Shown piece after piece: positions 24,801-35,355 of a stretch of 64,000 nucleotides of DNA. The notes under the pieces are model-generated. The model saw only the letters and a program-made list of their open reading frames with translations. It was not told the DNA's origin and did no database searches. Source of the stretch: Arcuatula senhousia (Eukaryota > Mollusca > Bivalvia > Mytilida > Mytilidae); contig OZ020306.1 in the NCBI GenBank assembly GCA_963971305.1, positions 55,588,686-55,652,685 of the forward strand, written 5' to 3'. The position numbers and the translations under genes are program-made. Position 1 is the first letter of the stretch; each line of letters starts with the position of its first letter.

Positions 24801-27301
24801 CTACCGAACTTGAATGATCAATCTCATAGTCCAGAGAAAATGACAAAAACGAATCAGTCATACCGGAGAATTGGTGGATCGCAATGGTCCTGACTTGGTA
24901 CAGGCATTTCAAACGAAATGGTGGGTTAAACCAGGTTTTATGGCGCCAAACCTCCCTCTTCCATTGCGATCTTAGGATCCGGTAATGACCATAGATCACA
25001 ACATAGTTGTGAGACACAATAGGGATATTGAGGTGATCATCTCAGTACAGCAGACCAGTCAAACACTAATTAAAACAATTAACTATCATATCTTTTAACT
25101 CAATTTTGAACTTTTCTACCAGTGGCAGTGAACATAATTTTTTTCCACTTACCAGGTTCCTAGAATCTGTTCTTATTTAATGCTTAAACTCCAAAAACAA
25201 CAATATCACAATATTTTACACTGTGTTAAAGAACTTTTTAGGATGCATTGGCATACATCAATTTTGGGCAAATCTGTCATAGTTTTGGAAAATGTCTAGA
25301 TTTTGCCAGACAGGACCTTTTTAGGCTGTCAGTTTTCAAGTAAACTCTTAAAAAATAGAAGAATTTAATTGGTTGTCTCTTGCTTCCAGTAAAGACTGTA
25401 TATCTAATTTCTTGATCAATTTCCTTTTTGTAGACAAAGAATCTGGTAGAGTCCTATCTAGACAGGTGGAGGATGCCTGTATATTGTTGTCTGAATATAA
25501 TTTCCGTCTTAATGCTGAGTTAGAGGAGAGAAAAATGGTGGGGAAAATGTTAAAAGATTTCATAGCATGCCAAAAAGAACAGTTGTTGTCTGCAGAAAGC
25601 AAGTTAGAGGTATTTGAAGTTAAAGAACAATTTAATCATATTATATTAAGTTATAGATCTTGGTTAAGGTCCATATCTCAGGTACAACAGTACATGTTGG
25701 GGGGCACTGATATTGCAAGAACAAATAGGATCATAGACACATTTTTGTCTCGCCTGCGACGAATAGTCGCGGAAGGCGAGACATAGGTATTACTTTCCGG
25801 CGACGGCGGCGGCGACGGCGGCGGCGGCGACGGCGGCGGTGTAAACTTTTTTGTAAGACTTTTATGGACGATGAATTGCTTGAAAAGTATAATAGCTAGG
25901 CATCTGATATTTGGTATACAGACAGTTGAGGGTATGGTCTACGCAACTGTCGCCATGCTGTTTGACCCTGACCCCATTTTCACGCTCCAGTGATTCTGTG
26001 AACTTAGGTTTTTTTTCAGGCCATAAACATTTTTGTAAGACTTTTGTGGACGATCAATTGCTTGAAAAGTATAATAGCTAGGCATCTGATATTTGGTATA
26101 CAGACAGTTGAGGGTATGGTCTACGCAACTGTCGCCATGCCGTTTGACCCTGACCCCATTTTCACGCTCCAGTGATTCTGTGAACTTAGGTTTTTTTTCA
26201 GGCCATAAACATTTTTGTAAGACTTTTGTGGACGATCAATTGCTTGAAAAGTATAATAGCTAGGCATCTGATATTTGGTATACAGACAGTTGAGGGTATG
26301 GTCTACGCAACTGTTGCCATGCCATGTGACCCTGACCCCATTTTCACGCTCCAGTGACTCTGTGAACTTAGGTCTTTTTTCAGGCCGTAAACTTTTTTAT
26401 AAGACTTTTGTGGATGATGAATTGCTGGAAAAGTATATTAGCAAGGCATCTGATATTAGGTATACAGACAGTTTAGGTTAAGTTCTACGCAACTGTTACC
26501 ATGTTGCGTGACCCTGACCCCATTTTCACGCTCTAGTGACTCTGTGAACTTAGGTCTTTTTCAGGCCGAAAAACTTTTTTGTAAGACTTTTGTGGACGAT
26601 GAATTGCTGGAAAAGTATAATAGCTAGGCATCTGATATTGGGTAAACAGACAGTTGGGGCTATGGACAACACAACTGTCACCATGCCATGTGACCATGAC
26701 CCCATTTTTACGCTCCAGTGACTGTGAACTTAGGTCTTTTTTTTTTCAGACAGAAAACTTTTTTAATACTTTTGTGGACAATGGTTTGCTTGAATAGTAT
26801 AATAACTAGGCATCTGTTATTAGGTATACAGACACTTTTTGTGTTTATATCAAGAAATGAAAGCTTAGGTAGTTGATTTTAGTGATGGTGCCGGCAGGCG
26901 AGACATACTTTTAGTGGCCACACTTGTTAGTTCTTTGGTTAGAATTATAAAATGAACAAGAAGCTATACCCTTTGTTTTAACCACTGCAATAAGCTTGGG
27001 GTGGAAAGGACAAAAAGAAATTCAGATTTATTTGCTTTTACATTCTCACTTAATATATTTAACAAAAACTTCTTTTTTCTTTTAAGCTGAAATTTTTTTA
27101 TTTTGCATTTACAAATAATGTTAATAAATCTTATTTCAGGAATACAAGCAAAGACTTGATCGTGTAAAGGAAGTCAGAGTAGAGCTGGAATCTCACATAA
27201 AGAATCTGCCAGACTTCGACCTGTTACCTCGCCTCACTGGTGGTCTCGCTCCCCTCCCATCGGCTGGTGATCTCTTCAACATGTCTGACCTCAGAAGATG
27301 A
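15852..27301 (+). CDS. RPRD1: RPRD1 family CTD-interacting protein (9 exons)
   Basis: RPRD1A/B proteins bind the RNA polymerase II C-terminal repeat through a CID domain and dimerise through a C-terminal coiled coil, acting with the CTD phosphatase RPAP2. Exons: 15852-16002, 16459-16588, 18223-18329, 21280-21345, 22234-22317, 23262-23374, 24355-24481, 25434-25609, 27140-27301; phases agree throughout, giving 371 aa. The CID (residues 1-129) shows KKLSELNNTQQSIQTLSLWL, YLANDVIQNSKKKGPEFTRD and RILNIWEERGVY. A charged linker (130-217) is followed by LADLEHSASSDAAVREKIAA and the C-terminal LTGGLAPLPSAGDLF that is diagnostic of RPRD1. It is longer than human RPRD1A (about 312) and RPRD1B (about 326), mainly through the two similar linker exons 4 and 5. 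Confidence 0.95.
16589..18222. other. RPRD1 intron 2, no recognisable feature
   Basis: AT-rich sequence with scattered short frames. No repeat family or RNA gene was recognised. Confidence 0.5.
19003..19044 (+). other. Candidate cassette exon of RPRD1
   Basis: A pyrimidine-rich acceptor (TTTTGTTTATATAG) precedes 42 bp that would read AEPSNHSTTGLENA and end at a GTGATT donor. Entry and exit phases match exons 3 and 4, so inclusion adds 14 residues in frame. Extending it instead reaches a stop at MC*. I see no homologue, so it may be chance. Confidence 0.3.
19227..20975 (-). mobile_element. Family A element, copy A2 (reverse), in RPRD1 intron 3
   Basis: It begins with the hairpin end TAGCTCACCTGACCC, then a CGTCCGTCGTCC microsatellite, and ends with GAGCGATTCAGGCTCC and an AGGCTCCTGGGAGCCT palindrome. 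The interior is three or so degenerate units of about 500 bp built on 'aactcctctgacac', 'aaccaaacttggtat' and 'aggagttattgcccttag'. The middle is interrupted by an unrelated insertion at about 20411-20665. No transposase is present. Confidence 0.8.
20411..20665. mobile_element. ~255-bp CpG-rich insertion inside A2
   Basis: Family A sequence breaks off after 'ggtactgttgtttaa' and resumes at 'attagcattaggtg'. Between them lies DNA with many CG dinucleotides (GCTCGCG, CACGCGCAG, CTTCGCTACGCTCGC), unlike its surroundings. On the minus strand a 71-codon open frame crosses it but resembles nothing I know. It is probably a younger mobile insertion. Confidence 0.5.
21280..22317 (+). other. Tandemly duplicated linker exons 4 and 5 of RPRD1
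   Basis: Exon 4 (21280-21345) reads TDLAAKRKKKLEEYIPTYKK and exon 5 (22234-22317) ADIAAEIKSRRDKKKVEEYV plus PVNKNK. They share D-[LI]-A-A, K-K-[LV]-E-E-Y and P at matching places, have the same phase 1-1 borders, and lie in the CID-coiled coil linker. This indicates exon duplication. Either or both could be skipped without changing frame. Confidence 0.7.
21669..21735 (-). mobile_element. SINE tail fragment
   Basis: The stretch around GGAAACAAGCTTAATGCTT and CCCTCTCCAGCTAGCA matches the 3' portion of the tRNA-derived SINE at 47330-47692. Only the tail is present. Confidence 0.6.
22891..23010. repeat. 120-bp hairpin repeat in RPRD1 intron 5
   Basis: The arms TTGATGATTATAGAATTTCT and GAAATTCCATGATCAA (imperfect inverted repeat with a shared AACATC block) enclose a second palindrome ATTTTAATTG...CATTAAAAT. 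It is probably a MITE remnant. Confidence 0.6.
23657..23828. mobile_element. MITE of the TACTGTGGATTC family
   Basis: The ends TACTGTAGATTC and AAACCACAGTA are inverted, with 'gggtaccaattttcatgg' and 'ttttcgtgggcat' inside. Relatives lie at 27348-27585, 30127-30336 and 56324-56510. Confidence 0.65.
24795..25015. repeat. Dispersed repeat typical of mussel genomes
   Basis: It contains 'ttggtacaggcatttcaaa' followed by GGTGGGTTAAACCAGG and a 'cctccctctt' block. From memory, this phrase (tacaggcatt...gtgggttaaac) is widespread in mytilid genomes. Remembered similarity is the only evidence and no database was consulted. Confidence 0.45.
25747..26904 (+). mobile_element. Family C element, copy C1, in RPRD1 intron 8
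   Basis: Terminal inverted repeats are GTCTCGCCTGC and GCAGGCGAGAC. The first end forms a hairpin with the following GCGGAAGGCGAGAC. A CGGCGG/CGACGG microsatellite follows, then about five and a half tandem units with an exact 182-bp period ('gtaagacttttgtggacga', near 25853, 26035, 26217, 26399, 26581 and 26763). No transposase is present. The copy at 54243-54772 has the same ends and a different interior. Confidence 0.85.
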
Positions 27302-28190
27302 AAACAATTGTCTTTTAGACTAAAGGTAACAAAGCTCACATGAAAGATACTGTAATGTGGATTCATTTATTTTTTGGGGCATCAATTTTTGTGGTTTCCT
27401 AAAAAAAGACAATATGTTGTATATTGGTTTTCACATGTTGCTAAAAATCATCAATAAAAAAATACACTTGTTGGTTCTTATTTTCATGAGCGACTGTCAC
27501 CCCACCCCACCTCTAAAAAAAAACAAAAAAAAACAAGAAAATTTTTACCCAATGAATATAAAAATGAAACCACAGTCATGACAGTATGTGATGTATAAGA
27601 ACCAAATTATGTATTGATCTACCAGCATCAGTATAACCACTTGAGTTACACCTTCCTTGAGTTATTTTAGTTGAAATTTTCATACACTCAAATAGAAAAA
27701 ATATTGACTGGGGCGGATCAAAATATTTTCAAACAGGAGGGCACCCAATTAAAAAAAATCTTCTGGGACATCTAACCAAATTTTCATGTCAAACGGGAGG
27801 CCCTTAACCCCCCCCCCCCCTTTTGATTGAGTGATTTAGATTTCTTTTAAATTATATTCAAATAACATTACAATAAAGTTTTTTGTCACGTTTACATAAC
27901 TGGTATAAAAACAAAATTTATATCCTTCACTAAAAAAACCTGTTTCACTTTAATAACATATGGGAGACCCAGCAATTTTGGTTTCAATTGGTACCAATTC
28001 AGTAATTCATGATTTTAAATATTGTTATAAAACCAGAAATGTTTATATTTTCAGGTTCTCCAACAAGTGGCATTCAAATGGGTACAAGATATGAAACAAC
28101 CTAGTCACACCATCACATGAATAAAAGAATTACAGTGTCTAATGATAATATCACACTTCAAGTTGTTGTTATAACTCATCTTAATGTTAA
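27302..28190 (+). other. RPRD1 3' UTR region
   Basis: Sequence after the stop codon. A possible UTR intron runs from GACTAAAG|GTAACA (near 27324) to TTTTCAG (near 28055). A degenerate MITE of the TACTGTGGATTC family lies at about 27348-27585. An early AATAAA is at 28120-28125. A run of C occurs near 27810. Confidence 0.45.
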
Positions 28191-28387
28191 GGGCTGTTCC
28201 AAAATTAAATGTTTGTGTCGGGGGTCGGGAGGCAATTTTTTCTTTACCCCACCACCCATCAAAAATAATAAATTTTTATCATTGTTTCTTCACAAAATAT
28301 TTCTAAAACACGCAACACCCACCATATATGTAATAGAAGTTCCTCCCGACCCCCCCCCCCCCCACATGTTTAATTATGGAACAGTCC
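28191..28387. mobile_element. ~197-bp TIR MITE with a C-tract
   Basis: The ends GGGCTGTTCCAAAATTAAAT and TTTAATTATGGAACAGTCC form an inverted repeat of about 22 bp. Inside are 'accccaccacccatcaaaa' and homopolymer G/C tracts. A second copy truncated at its right end lies at 28863-29007 with GGGACTGTTCCAGAATTAAA. Confidence 0.8.
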
Positions 28388-28862
28388 TAATATTGTGCCA
28401 TCTAATTGGTTGTAGTCTGTAAAATTCAATACAATTTTATTCTGTTTCTAAATAATATACATGAGCATGTACAGCAATAATTTTTGTTTAACTTTTGAGG
28501 CCCAGTCCAATTTTTAAGGAAATCTAAAATCAAGAATAATGAAATTTGGAAAATATATAGGAAATCCAAAAATGATGATTTGTACAATGTTTATTTTTAT
28601 TCATGCTCGTATTGATGTTATTGAAACTTTGTATTCATTGTTTCAATTATTTGTTCAAAGTAGTACTATGTAACAGCATTATGAAATGTACAATGCATGT
28701 ATCAAATGAATATGTAAGGGGCAAACTTTTATTAGAAATAATTGTCCATTAGAAATGTGTATAATTGAAATGATACATCTTCAGTACGGCTTGAAGTCAT
28801 TTAAAAGGTAAAACAGAACATATTTAGTTTTAAACTGGATTATTCAGGTGCCTTTTTAATTA

Positions 28863-29007
28863 GGGACTGTTCCAGAATTAAATGTGGGGGGGGGGGGGGG
28901 TCGGAGGCACTTTTTTTCTTTACCCCACCACCCATCAAAACAATAATTAATCTTCACAAAATAATTCTAAAACGCCCACCACTCACCATATATGTAATAG
29001 AAGTTCC
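28863..29007. mobile_element. Right-truncated copy of the GGACTGTTCC MITE
   Basis: It shares the left end, a G-run, 'accccaccacccatcaaaa' and 'tatgtaatagaagttcc' with the copy about 670 bp upstream, but stops before the right inverted repeat. Its nearness suggests local transposition or duplication. Confidence 0.75.
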
Positions 29008-29757
29008 GCAATTAAACACAAGAAATAATTTCCATTTTACTCAATATGAAAAAAAAATACCCCAAAACCTTCACTCATGTGTTTTCTATATGTGGCCCAA
29101 TTGATAGAAAAAAAAGTGCTATAAGTTATTGTAAATAGAACAAACTTTATATTAAATATTACAGTAGTTTGGTCAACAAGTTTCAGTTGAAAAAGGTTGC
29201 AGAATATGTTTATGTTATGGGTTTTTTTGCTTGTTGATTTTAATTTTAACATTTTTTATCAACTGATATAAAAGAAAATAGATATATTGTTCTTTTAGTT
29301 TTATACTTAAAATTTGCTCCATGAGGAACATAGTTCAGTTCTTACATTAAAAGGTACTTATTATAACCAGTTTTATATTTTATTTCTTCTCAAATTTGTA
29401 ATGTTTTAATTGAGTGAGGTGCATGTTTTTTGAGGTGTGCCTTTTTGATGGAAAAGTGGATTGTTAAACCAAGACAAATGGTCTGGTTGGATTATATTAT
29501 TTGGAAGTTGTTGAGTTATTATTTTTATATTGACAAAATGTTTTGTTATGATTGTTTTAATATGATGCATTTTTATGAGTTTTGATTTCGTAATGTTGCT
29601 CGCTAATGCATGAGCATGTGATGTGGAAGTGAGTAAAATTTTAAAGTGAGTAAGAGGGGTTGAATGATAAAATGAGAAAATTGATCATGTTTGAGTGATT
29701 CAGTATGATTACAATTGTCAGTTTTGAAAAATGTGAAGCACAAATGTCTTAGTTTTG

Positions 29758-29763
29758 AATAAA
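29758..29763 (+). terminator. Candidate distal polyadenylation signal for RPRD1
   Basis: AATAAA is followed within 30 bp by a T-rich tract. This would give a 3' UTR of over 1.7 kb after splicing. The earlier AATAAA at 28120 is an alternative. Confidence 0.35.
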
Positions 29764-30126
29764 ACATGTCTACTGAAAAGATTGTTTTTTTTTATTTTTT
29801 CTGCAAAATCTTGCCAGAAAGATGTACTTTAAAAGTACTTAAATTCTTTGGCATTAATTTTGTATTTTTGTACCAATTACTCTAAGATTGTTATGGAAGA
29901 GGTAGACTTTGGGTCATATCACCTGATTTAACCTACCATTTCTATTGAAATGTCTGTACCAAGATAAGACCATTGAGGTATGCAATATCTTTGTAGAACC
30001 TTATTTTATCCTTAAGTCAGAGAAGAAGGGGGTATACTGTTTTTTCTCTGTCTGTATTTCTGTCAATCTTTCCATTCTTCCCCCTGTAACTGAACTTTAA
30101 TATAACAATTTTTTCAGCAACTACTT

Positions 30127-30336
30127 ACTGTGGATTCATTTATTTTCGTGGGTACCAATTTTCATGGTTTAGGGAAAAAGCATCAGTTCGTGGATTCTTA
30201 AATTCGTGGTTCTTTAGTATACAGCATATAATCCAATGTTAAATATCCTTTTCGTGGGATATCAAATTTTGTGGTTCAAGGCTACCCACGAAACCCACGA
30301 AAATTGATACCCCACGAATAATAATGAAACCAAAGT
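30127..30336. mobile_element. MITE of the TACTGTGGATTC family, best copy
   Basis: It reads 'tactgtggattcatttatt' then TTTCGTGGGTACC at the left and CCCACGAATAATAATGAAAC then CAAAGTA at the right. The TIRs extend about 40 bp with few mismatches, and the interior also repeats 'cgtggattctt'. No coding capacity. Confidence 0.8.
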
Positions 30337-30344
30337 ATCTTAGA

Positions 30345-31040
30345 GACTTGAAATTTGTTATATATGTATTATTTCAGTATATGATCCTATATTGCCAGTA
30401 GCAAATTTAGATCTGTAAGATATCTACTTCCTGTTAACTGATCTTTGGGGGTTAGCAGTGGTCACAGGTCTGCTCTTTTTTAAAAAAATAAGATAGATCA
30501 TCTGTTCTGTAGCCTAACAGCATGGAGAATATAATTCTAGCTCTGCCAATGGTTGATTTAAAAGTCATTTATTTCAGTTTTACCCAAATCTATAGTTTTC
30601 ACATAGCCTGTCCTGTGTTATAGTAGACAGAAGTTGAATAAGATGAAAAACTATCCCCCCTCTTTTGTCATGTTGTGGGGCATAAAGTTTAACTCGTGCA
30701 CATCAGTCTGTACAAATTTCTGTCAAGCGCTTTTCTCAGAAAATGTACATGGGAATGATATGAAACTTGGTAGGATGGTTCAGTATTACTTACTGTAGCT
30801 CCTAAGGGACTTTCAGATCTATTGTACTTCTACTTCCTGTTTGTGGTTGGGCAGATTTGAATTCTATGAAAATGGACTTGAAAGTTTGGGTCAAGCTTTT
30901 CTTAGAAACCATACATTGGAATGATTAAAACTTGGTAGGATAGTTTTGTATGACAAACTGTACATTCTAAGTGACTTTCAGACCTGTGGGAATTCTACTT
31001 TCTGTTTGAGGTCTATTGGAGGCACATTTTTCTTTGTGTT
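30345..31040. repeat. Degenerate module repeats
   Basis: Two or more diverged units of about 160 bp share 'gaaacttggtaggat' or 'aaaacttggtaggatag', 'gactttcaga' and 'ctacttcctgttt'. The style matches the interiors of families A-D but no clear ends are visible. Confidence 0.5.
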
Positions 31041-31046
31041 TTATTA

Positions 31047-31803
31047 TACCCCCACTCGTAAGAGAGGGGGCTATATTGCAATCACCTTGTCCGTCCGTCC
31101 GTCCGTCCGTCTGTCCGTCCGGTCCAATTTCTCTGCTTCTACTGGATGGATTGGTTTCAAATTTGGTACACAGCTTCAGCATGATGAGTTATACTATGCC
31201 TACCCTTTCCAAGTCAGTCCATCATCTACTTCCTGTTTTCCAAGCCAACTTAGACTTTTTTAGGGGAAAAAAAATTGAAATGTGAAATTTTTCGTAACAG
31301 ATTTGTCGGCTTCTACTGGATAGATTGGTTTCAAATTTGGTACACAGCTTCAGCATGATGAGTTATACCGTGTCCCCCTTTCCAGGTCAGTCCATCATCT
31401 ACTTCCTGTTTTTCAAGCCGACTTAGACTTTATAGGGTAAAAAATTTGAAAAGTGAAATTTTTCGTAACAGATTTCATGGCTTCTACTGGATGGATTGGT
31501 TTCAAATTTGGTACACAGCTTCAGCATGATGAGTTATACCGTGCCTCCCCTTTCCAGGTCAGTCCATCATCTAATTCCTGTTTTCTGAGCTGACTTAGAC
31601 TTTTTATGGGTCAAAAATAGACAATTTTTCGTAACAGATTTCTCGGCTTCTAGAGAAGGGATCGATTTCAAATTTGGTATACAGCTTAAAGATGATGAGT
31701 TGTATCGTGCCTCCTTTTTCCAGGTCAGTCCATCATCTAATTTCTGTTTTCTGAATGGCCGAGTGGGGGTATGCTTAGCACGACTTAGTGCAACCCCTTG
31801 TTT
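31047..31803 (+). mobile_element. Family B element, copy B1
   Basis: The inverted ends are TACCCCCACTCG and CGAGTGGGGGTA, followed outside by 'tgcttagcacgacttagtgc'. Just inside the left end is a GTCC microsatellite (31090-31123). The interior has four tandem units of about 170 bp ('tttcaaatttggtacacagc', 'ccatcatctacttcctg'). The open frames across it are products of this repeat. Copy B2 at 60336 is very similar. Confidence 0.85.
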
Positions 31804-32820
31804 TTAAATACTCTTTTGTATATGTATACTTTTTTTGTGTTATGTCATGTACAGCGCTTTTGAACATTGTATACTATGAAAAAAGCGCTATATAAATGTG
31901 GTATATAATAATAATAATAATAATAATTTTCTTCTTTACTTGAAAAAACAACAAAAAACATCAAAAATTAAAAAAAGACAACAAACAACTTGGGTTGAAA
32001 TACAGATAAACCACACAAACAAAATATATAAAGAAAACAATATAGAACTTCAAAAATAATTTCTTAAATACGTTTTTTTCTAGTTAATTAATTAATGATT
32101 TAAAATCCATTCCACACTGTTTGGTCATGTTTTACAGCATGCCTTTTAAACGCAGTAATGATCAAGAAATCTGGGTCAATTTGACGGAAAGGGGCGGATA
32201 ATTTTATATTGAGACAATGAAAATGAAGAAAAAATCGGTAAGGATGATAGAAGTTTCTTTTAATTTGTACAGGTTAAGTAAATATTTTCAACATTCAAAG
32301 TATCTTGTTTTGTGGCAGTTTGGGTGCATTTTACTCAATGCTTCCCACAATATAGTTCAGTTGTACATGTAAAATTTTATTGAAACACTTTTAACATTTA
32401 TCTGTTTATGTGGTCTACTGCCAGTCACAGGGACTTGCTCCCCCCAGGGATTGGGAAGCATTTTTTACAAAGGGGCCATTTACCACTTATTTTATTATAA
32501 TTCAAAATTTGAAGGGGCCATTCTTTAACAATCTATATAAAATTTTAAATTTTGAAGGGGCCATTTTTATCATTAAGGGGCATATGGCCCATGGCCCTCT
32601 ACCTTCCCAACCCCTGCTCCCCTCTATCAATATTTTGTTAGAGTCAATGTGTGGTACGAAAAAAAAACACAAGTGAGTCACTGAGATACTACTTTCAACT
32701 TCCCGTTTTTCTTCAATTTGATTTTCTTTTAATAAATTATTGATCTCATACATGTACCTTTTGGGTTTTTCTATATAATTCGTTTCATGGATAATTTTCG
32801 TTACTGGAGAAGTCGGACCA
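31804..32820. other. Intergenic, little recognisable
   Basis: AT-rich DNA with an ATA microsatellite near 31905. A short local repetition of 'aaggggccat' occurs at 32470-32590. No gene was recognised. Confidence 0.5.
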
Positions 32821-32821
32821 A

Positions 32822-34031
32822 AACAAACTCGGACTATTACAAAGCCGGACTAAAACAAGGTCGGACCATAACAAAATCGGACTACAATACATAATATACT
32901 ATGATAAATAATATAAGATACTTTTTAAAGTTATAGAAAAATGAAAGAATAAAGTAGCTCTTTTAATTTTTTAAATACAAAATTGAATTTCAAAATGAAA
33001 ACAAAAATGTATACAGTTATTATTGTCCTTACGGCTCATTACATAAAAAAAATGAAATTGGGTATGCATGGTTTATTAAAAAATAAAAATAACATTTTTA
33101 ATTTACACCAAGAATTAAGAAACATTTGTAGTAGAAACTTTTTACGTGATCCTAGTAGTATATAAGTAATGATTTATCATTTTAAATGATTAATTTAATT
33201 AAGGGCCAACGATTGATAATTTTAAGTGATTAATTCAATTAAGGGCCGTAAAACAATTTCAATGAATTATCATGATTGTGTACACAAGTCATATAAACAC
33301 ACGCTGATTAATCCAATTAACCAATTAAAACGGTATTGACCTGTTGCATATGGGGGGGGGGGGGGGCGGAGGGGCATAATTTCTTATCTATTTATGATCG
33401 AAAAGCATAAATAAATAAATAAAATAGAGATAGATTTAAATCTTCAACAACATAGCAAGCAACAACCCCGCATGTAAGTTCCGCGGGTTATTGCCGGCTA
33501 TCGTTACCATGGCCATCGTTTTTTTCTGCATACAATTTGCATACTCATAGTACCGTCGTGCTTCTAGGTGGGTAAAATGATACATTTGTAAAAAGAATAG
33601 CAATTGTATTCGTGTTGATAGGATACGTACATGTAATTTTGACCAGAAACATGTAAATGAAAATTACACAAAAGAGATTGAGATTCGACGTCTTAATTGA
33701 AAAATAAAGTTAAGCAAGTAACATTTATTTACATTTGATTTACAAATTTGTTATCTTAAACTTTATAATTTGTATAACGTTAAATATCCTCAAGATGACT
33801 TAATCTACAAATTGGAATGTTATAAAACTTTAACAAAGAAACTAAAAATAAGTCATATAACCCATCAAAACGTTGACACCATAAACTTAGCTAATATCAA
33901 AAGTTTTTTATTTAAGTGTAGATCTATAGATACTTTGAGGATCGTAGTCCGATTTTGTTATGGTCCGATTTAGTGAAGTCCGATTTTGTTATGGTCCGAC
34001 TTTGTCATGGTCCGACTATGTTATGGTCCGG
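32822..34031. mobile_element. 1.2-kb element with 16-bp tandem arrays as inverted ends
   Basis: The left end (32822-32895) has about five copies of TCGGACCAWAACAAAR. The right end (33943-34031) has about six copies of the complement, GGTCCGATTTTGTTAT. The repeated ends are inverted, so the whole could fold back as in FB-type elements. The AT-rich interior has two short frames without known similarity and a G-run near 33350. Target-site duplication was not found by eye. Confidence 0.75.
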
Positions 34032-34933
34032 GATGTCACGGAATCATAATTTTCCTTTCCAAAATGCCCAAAGAATTACTTGCTCGGGAGATAATCTGTG
34101 TCTAGTATGTATTGAAAATTGTTAAAGTACATGTACAACTATATAAAGGACAAAAGACAATTTTCAATACATATACATGTACATTGTACATAAGACATAA
34201 TTTATTTTCCAATTATGGTCCCTCAAATGGCAGCATCATTACAATGATTACATTTTTACAGAGAATAAAATAAAGTATAAATGTACATGTAAAAGCATTT
34301 GTATAAGTTTTGTTAGAACTACACAACTCCTAGGTTATTGAAACTTGTTATTTCCTAATGAGTCAGTGCTTGAAAATTCAAACTGCCATGGATTTTCATT
34401 TGAAAGACTTTGATAGTTTTCAGTGGTATAGTGAGAATAAGCTGTTAACAGTGTACTTATAATTAAGTGTTATAATTCTAGCTTTTTAGTGAAGAGCTCC
34501 AGATTATTTTTCCAGATTTTGAGTTGAAAACATAACTTTTAAAATACATTTTAAACAGTTGAAGGAAGCTTAGACATGTTAGATTTTCCCTCATGATTAG
34601 TTCCATAGTTTACTCATAGACCTGTATATGAGATGGATTTGGCAACTTGTTAATTGTCCAGTACCGTATATGTGTAAAAATATGTAACTACATTGTAATT
34701 TATGAATGGGAGTTAGTTTATTTTTCTAACTTCTGGTTTTTTTTCACCTTTCTATGAAGTTACGGTAATCAGAATAAATTGCATTAAGCAGACAAATTAA
34801 GTTTAAGGGATGAGAAATAAACTTTTTTTACTCAAAGTGAAATATACAAAATTTTGTAAAAATTTATATTTTCATGAAAAGAATTGGTGGTATAAGCTCT
34901 TCAACCATGTGAACTCAAGCCGTGACAAGAGTG
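34032..34933. other. Intergenic, no recognisable gene
   Basis: AT-rich DNA with TACATGT palindromes and an inverted pair near 34108-34165 ('gtatgtattgaaaattgt' against 'caattttcaatacatatac'). Nothing else was seen. Confidence 0.5.
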
Positions 34934-35154
34934 AATATATATGAATGTCTAGTATTGATACTCCTATAAAGTGTCAAATATTATTAAAAATAAATTTTCA
35001 TACATATAGAAATTCAAAATATTTTTTTAAAGAATGGTTGTAAAAAAGGATTAATTAATGCAAAAATAATTTGTGGTTTGTAATACACTGTACCTGTAAT
35101 ATACATGTATTACAGTAACATTGTTTGATTATATACTAGACATTCATATATATT
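34934..35154. mobile_element. 221-bp MITE with perfect 22-bp TIRs
   Basis: The end beginning AATATATATGAATGTCTAG and the end finishing CTAGACATTCATATATATT are exact complements over 22 bp. It follows directly after a copy of 'gaactcaagccgtgacaaga' that reappears at 35316-35344, so a dispersed repeat appears to have been split or copied around it. Confidence 0.75.
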
Positions 35155-35179
35155 ACAGTTTTAAGTTATACTTTTCAAA

Positions 35180-35355
35180 TGTTTAAGAAGCAAAGAGGCA
35201 CCAATTGGGCATTCAAGTGTCAAAAATCAAAAAGGACAACGACGAAACTGGTAAACACGAACAAAAACAGCACGGAGAAACACAAAACACAAAATCAACC
35301 GAATGGAAATCAACAATGTGAACTCAAGCCGTGACAAGAGTGAACTCAGGTGCTC
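35180..35355 (+). repeat. Dispersed repeat (GAGGCACCAATTGGGCATTC family), copy 1
   Basis: It starts 'gaagcaaagaggcaccaat' and continues through 'ggacaacgacgaaactggt' and 'aaacacgaac' to 'gacaagagtgaactcagg'. Three other copies occur at 46140, 51300 and 56535. No terminal repeats or coding capacity were seen. Confidence 0.7.

Noticed and set aside
25853..26840. Family C units as extra RPRD1 exons
   Set aside because: Some units have open frames and GTAAGA motifs, but they are not similar to RPRD1 and exons 8 and 9 join directly in phase.
30946..31285. Overlapping frames of 70-105 codons rich in Ser/Arg/Val repeats
   Set aside because: They come from the GTCC microsatellite and the modules of family B; the same frames recur in copy B2 and have no known domain.
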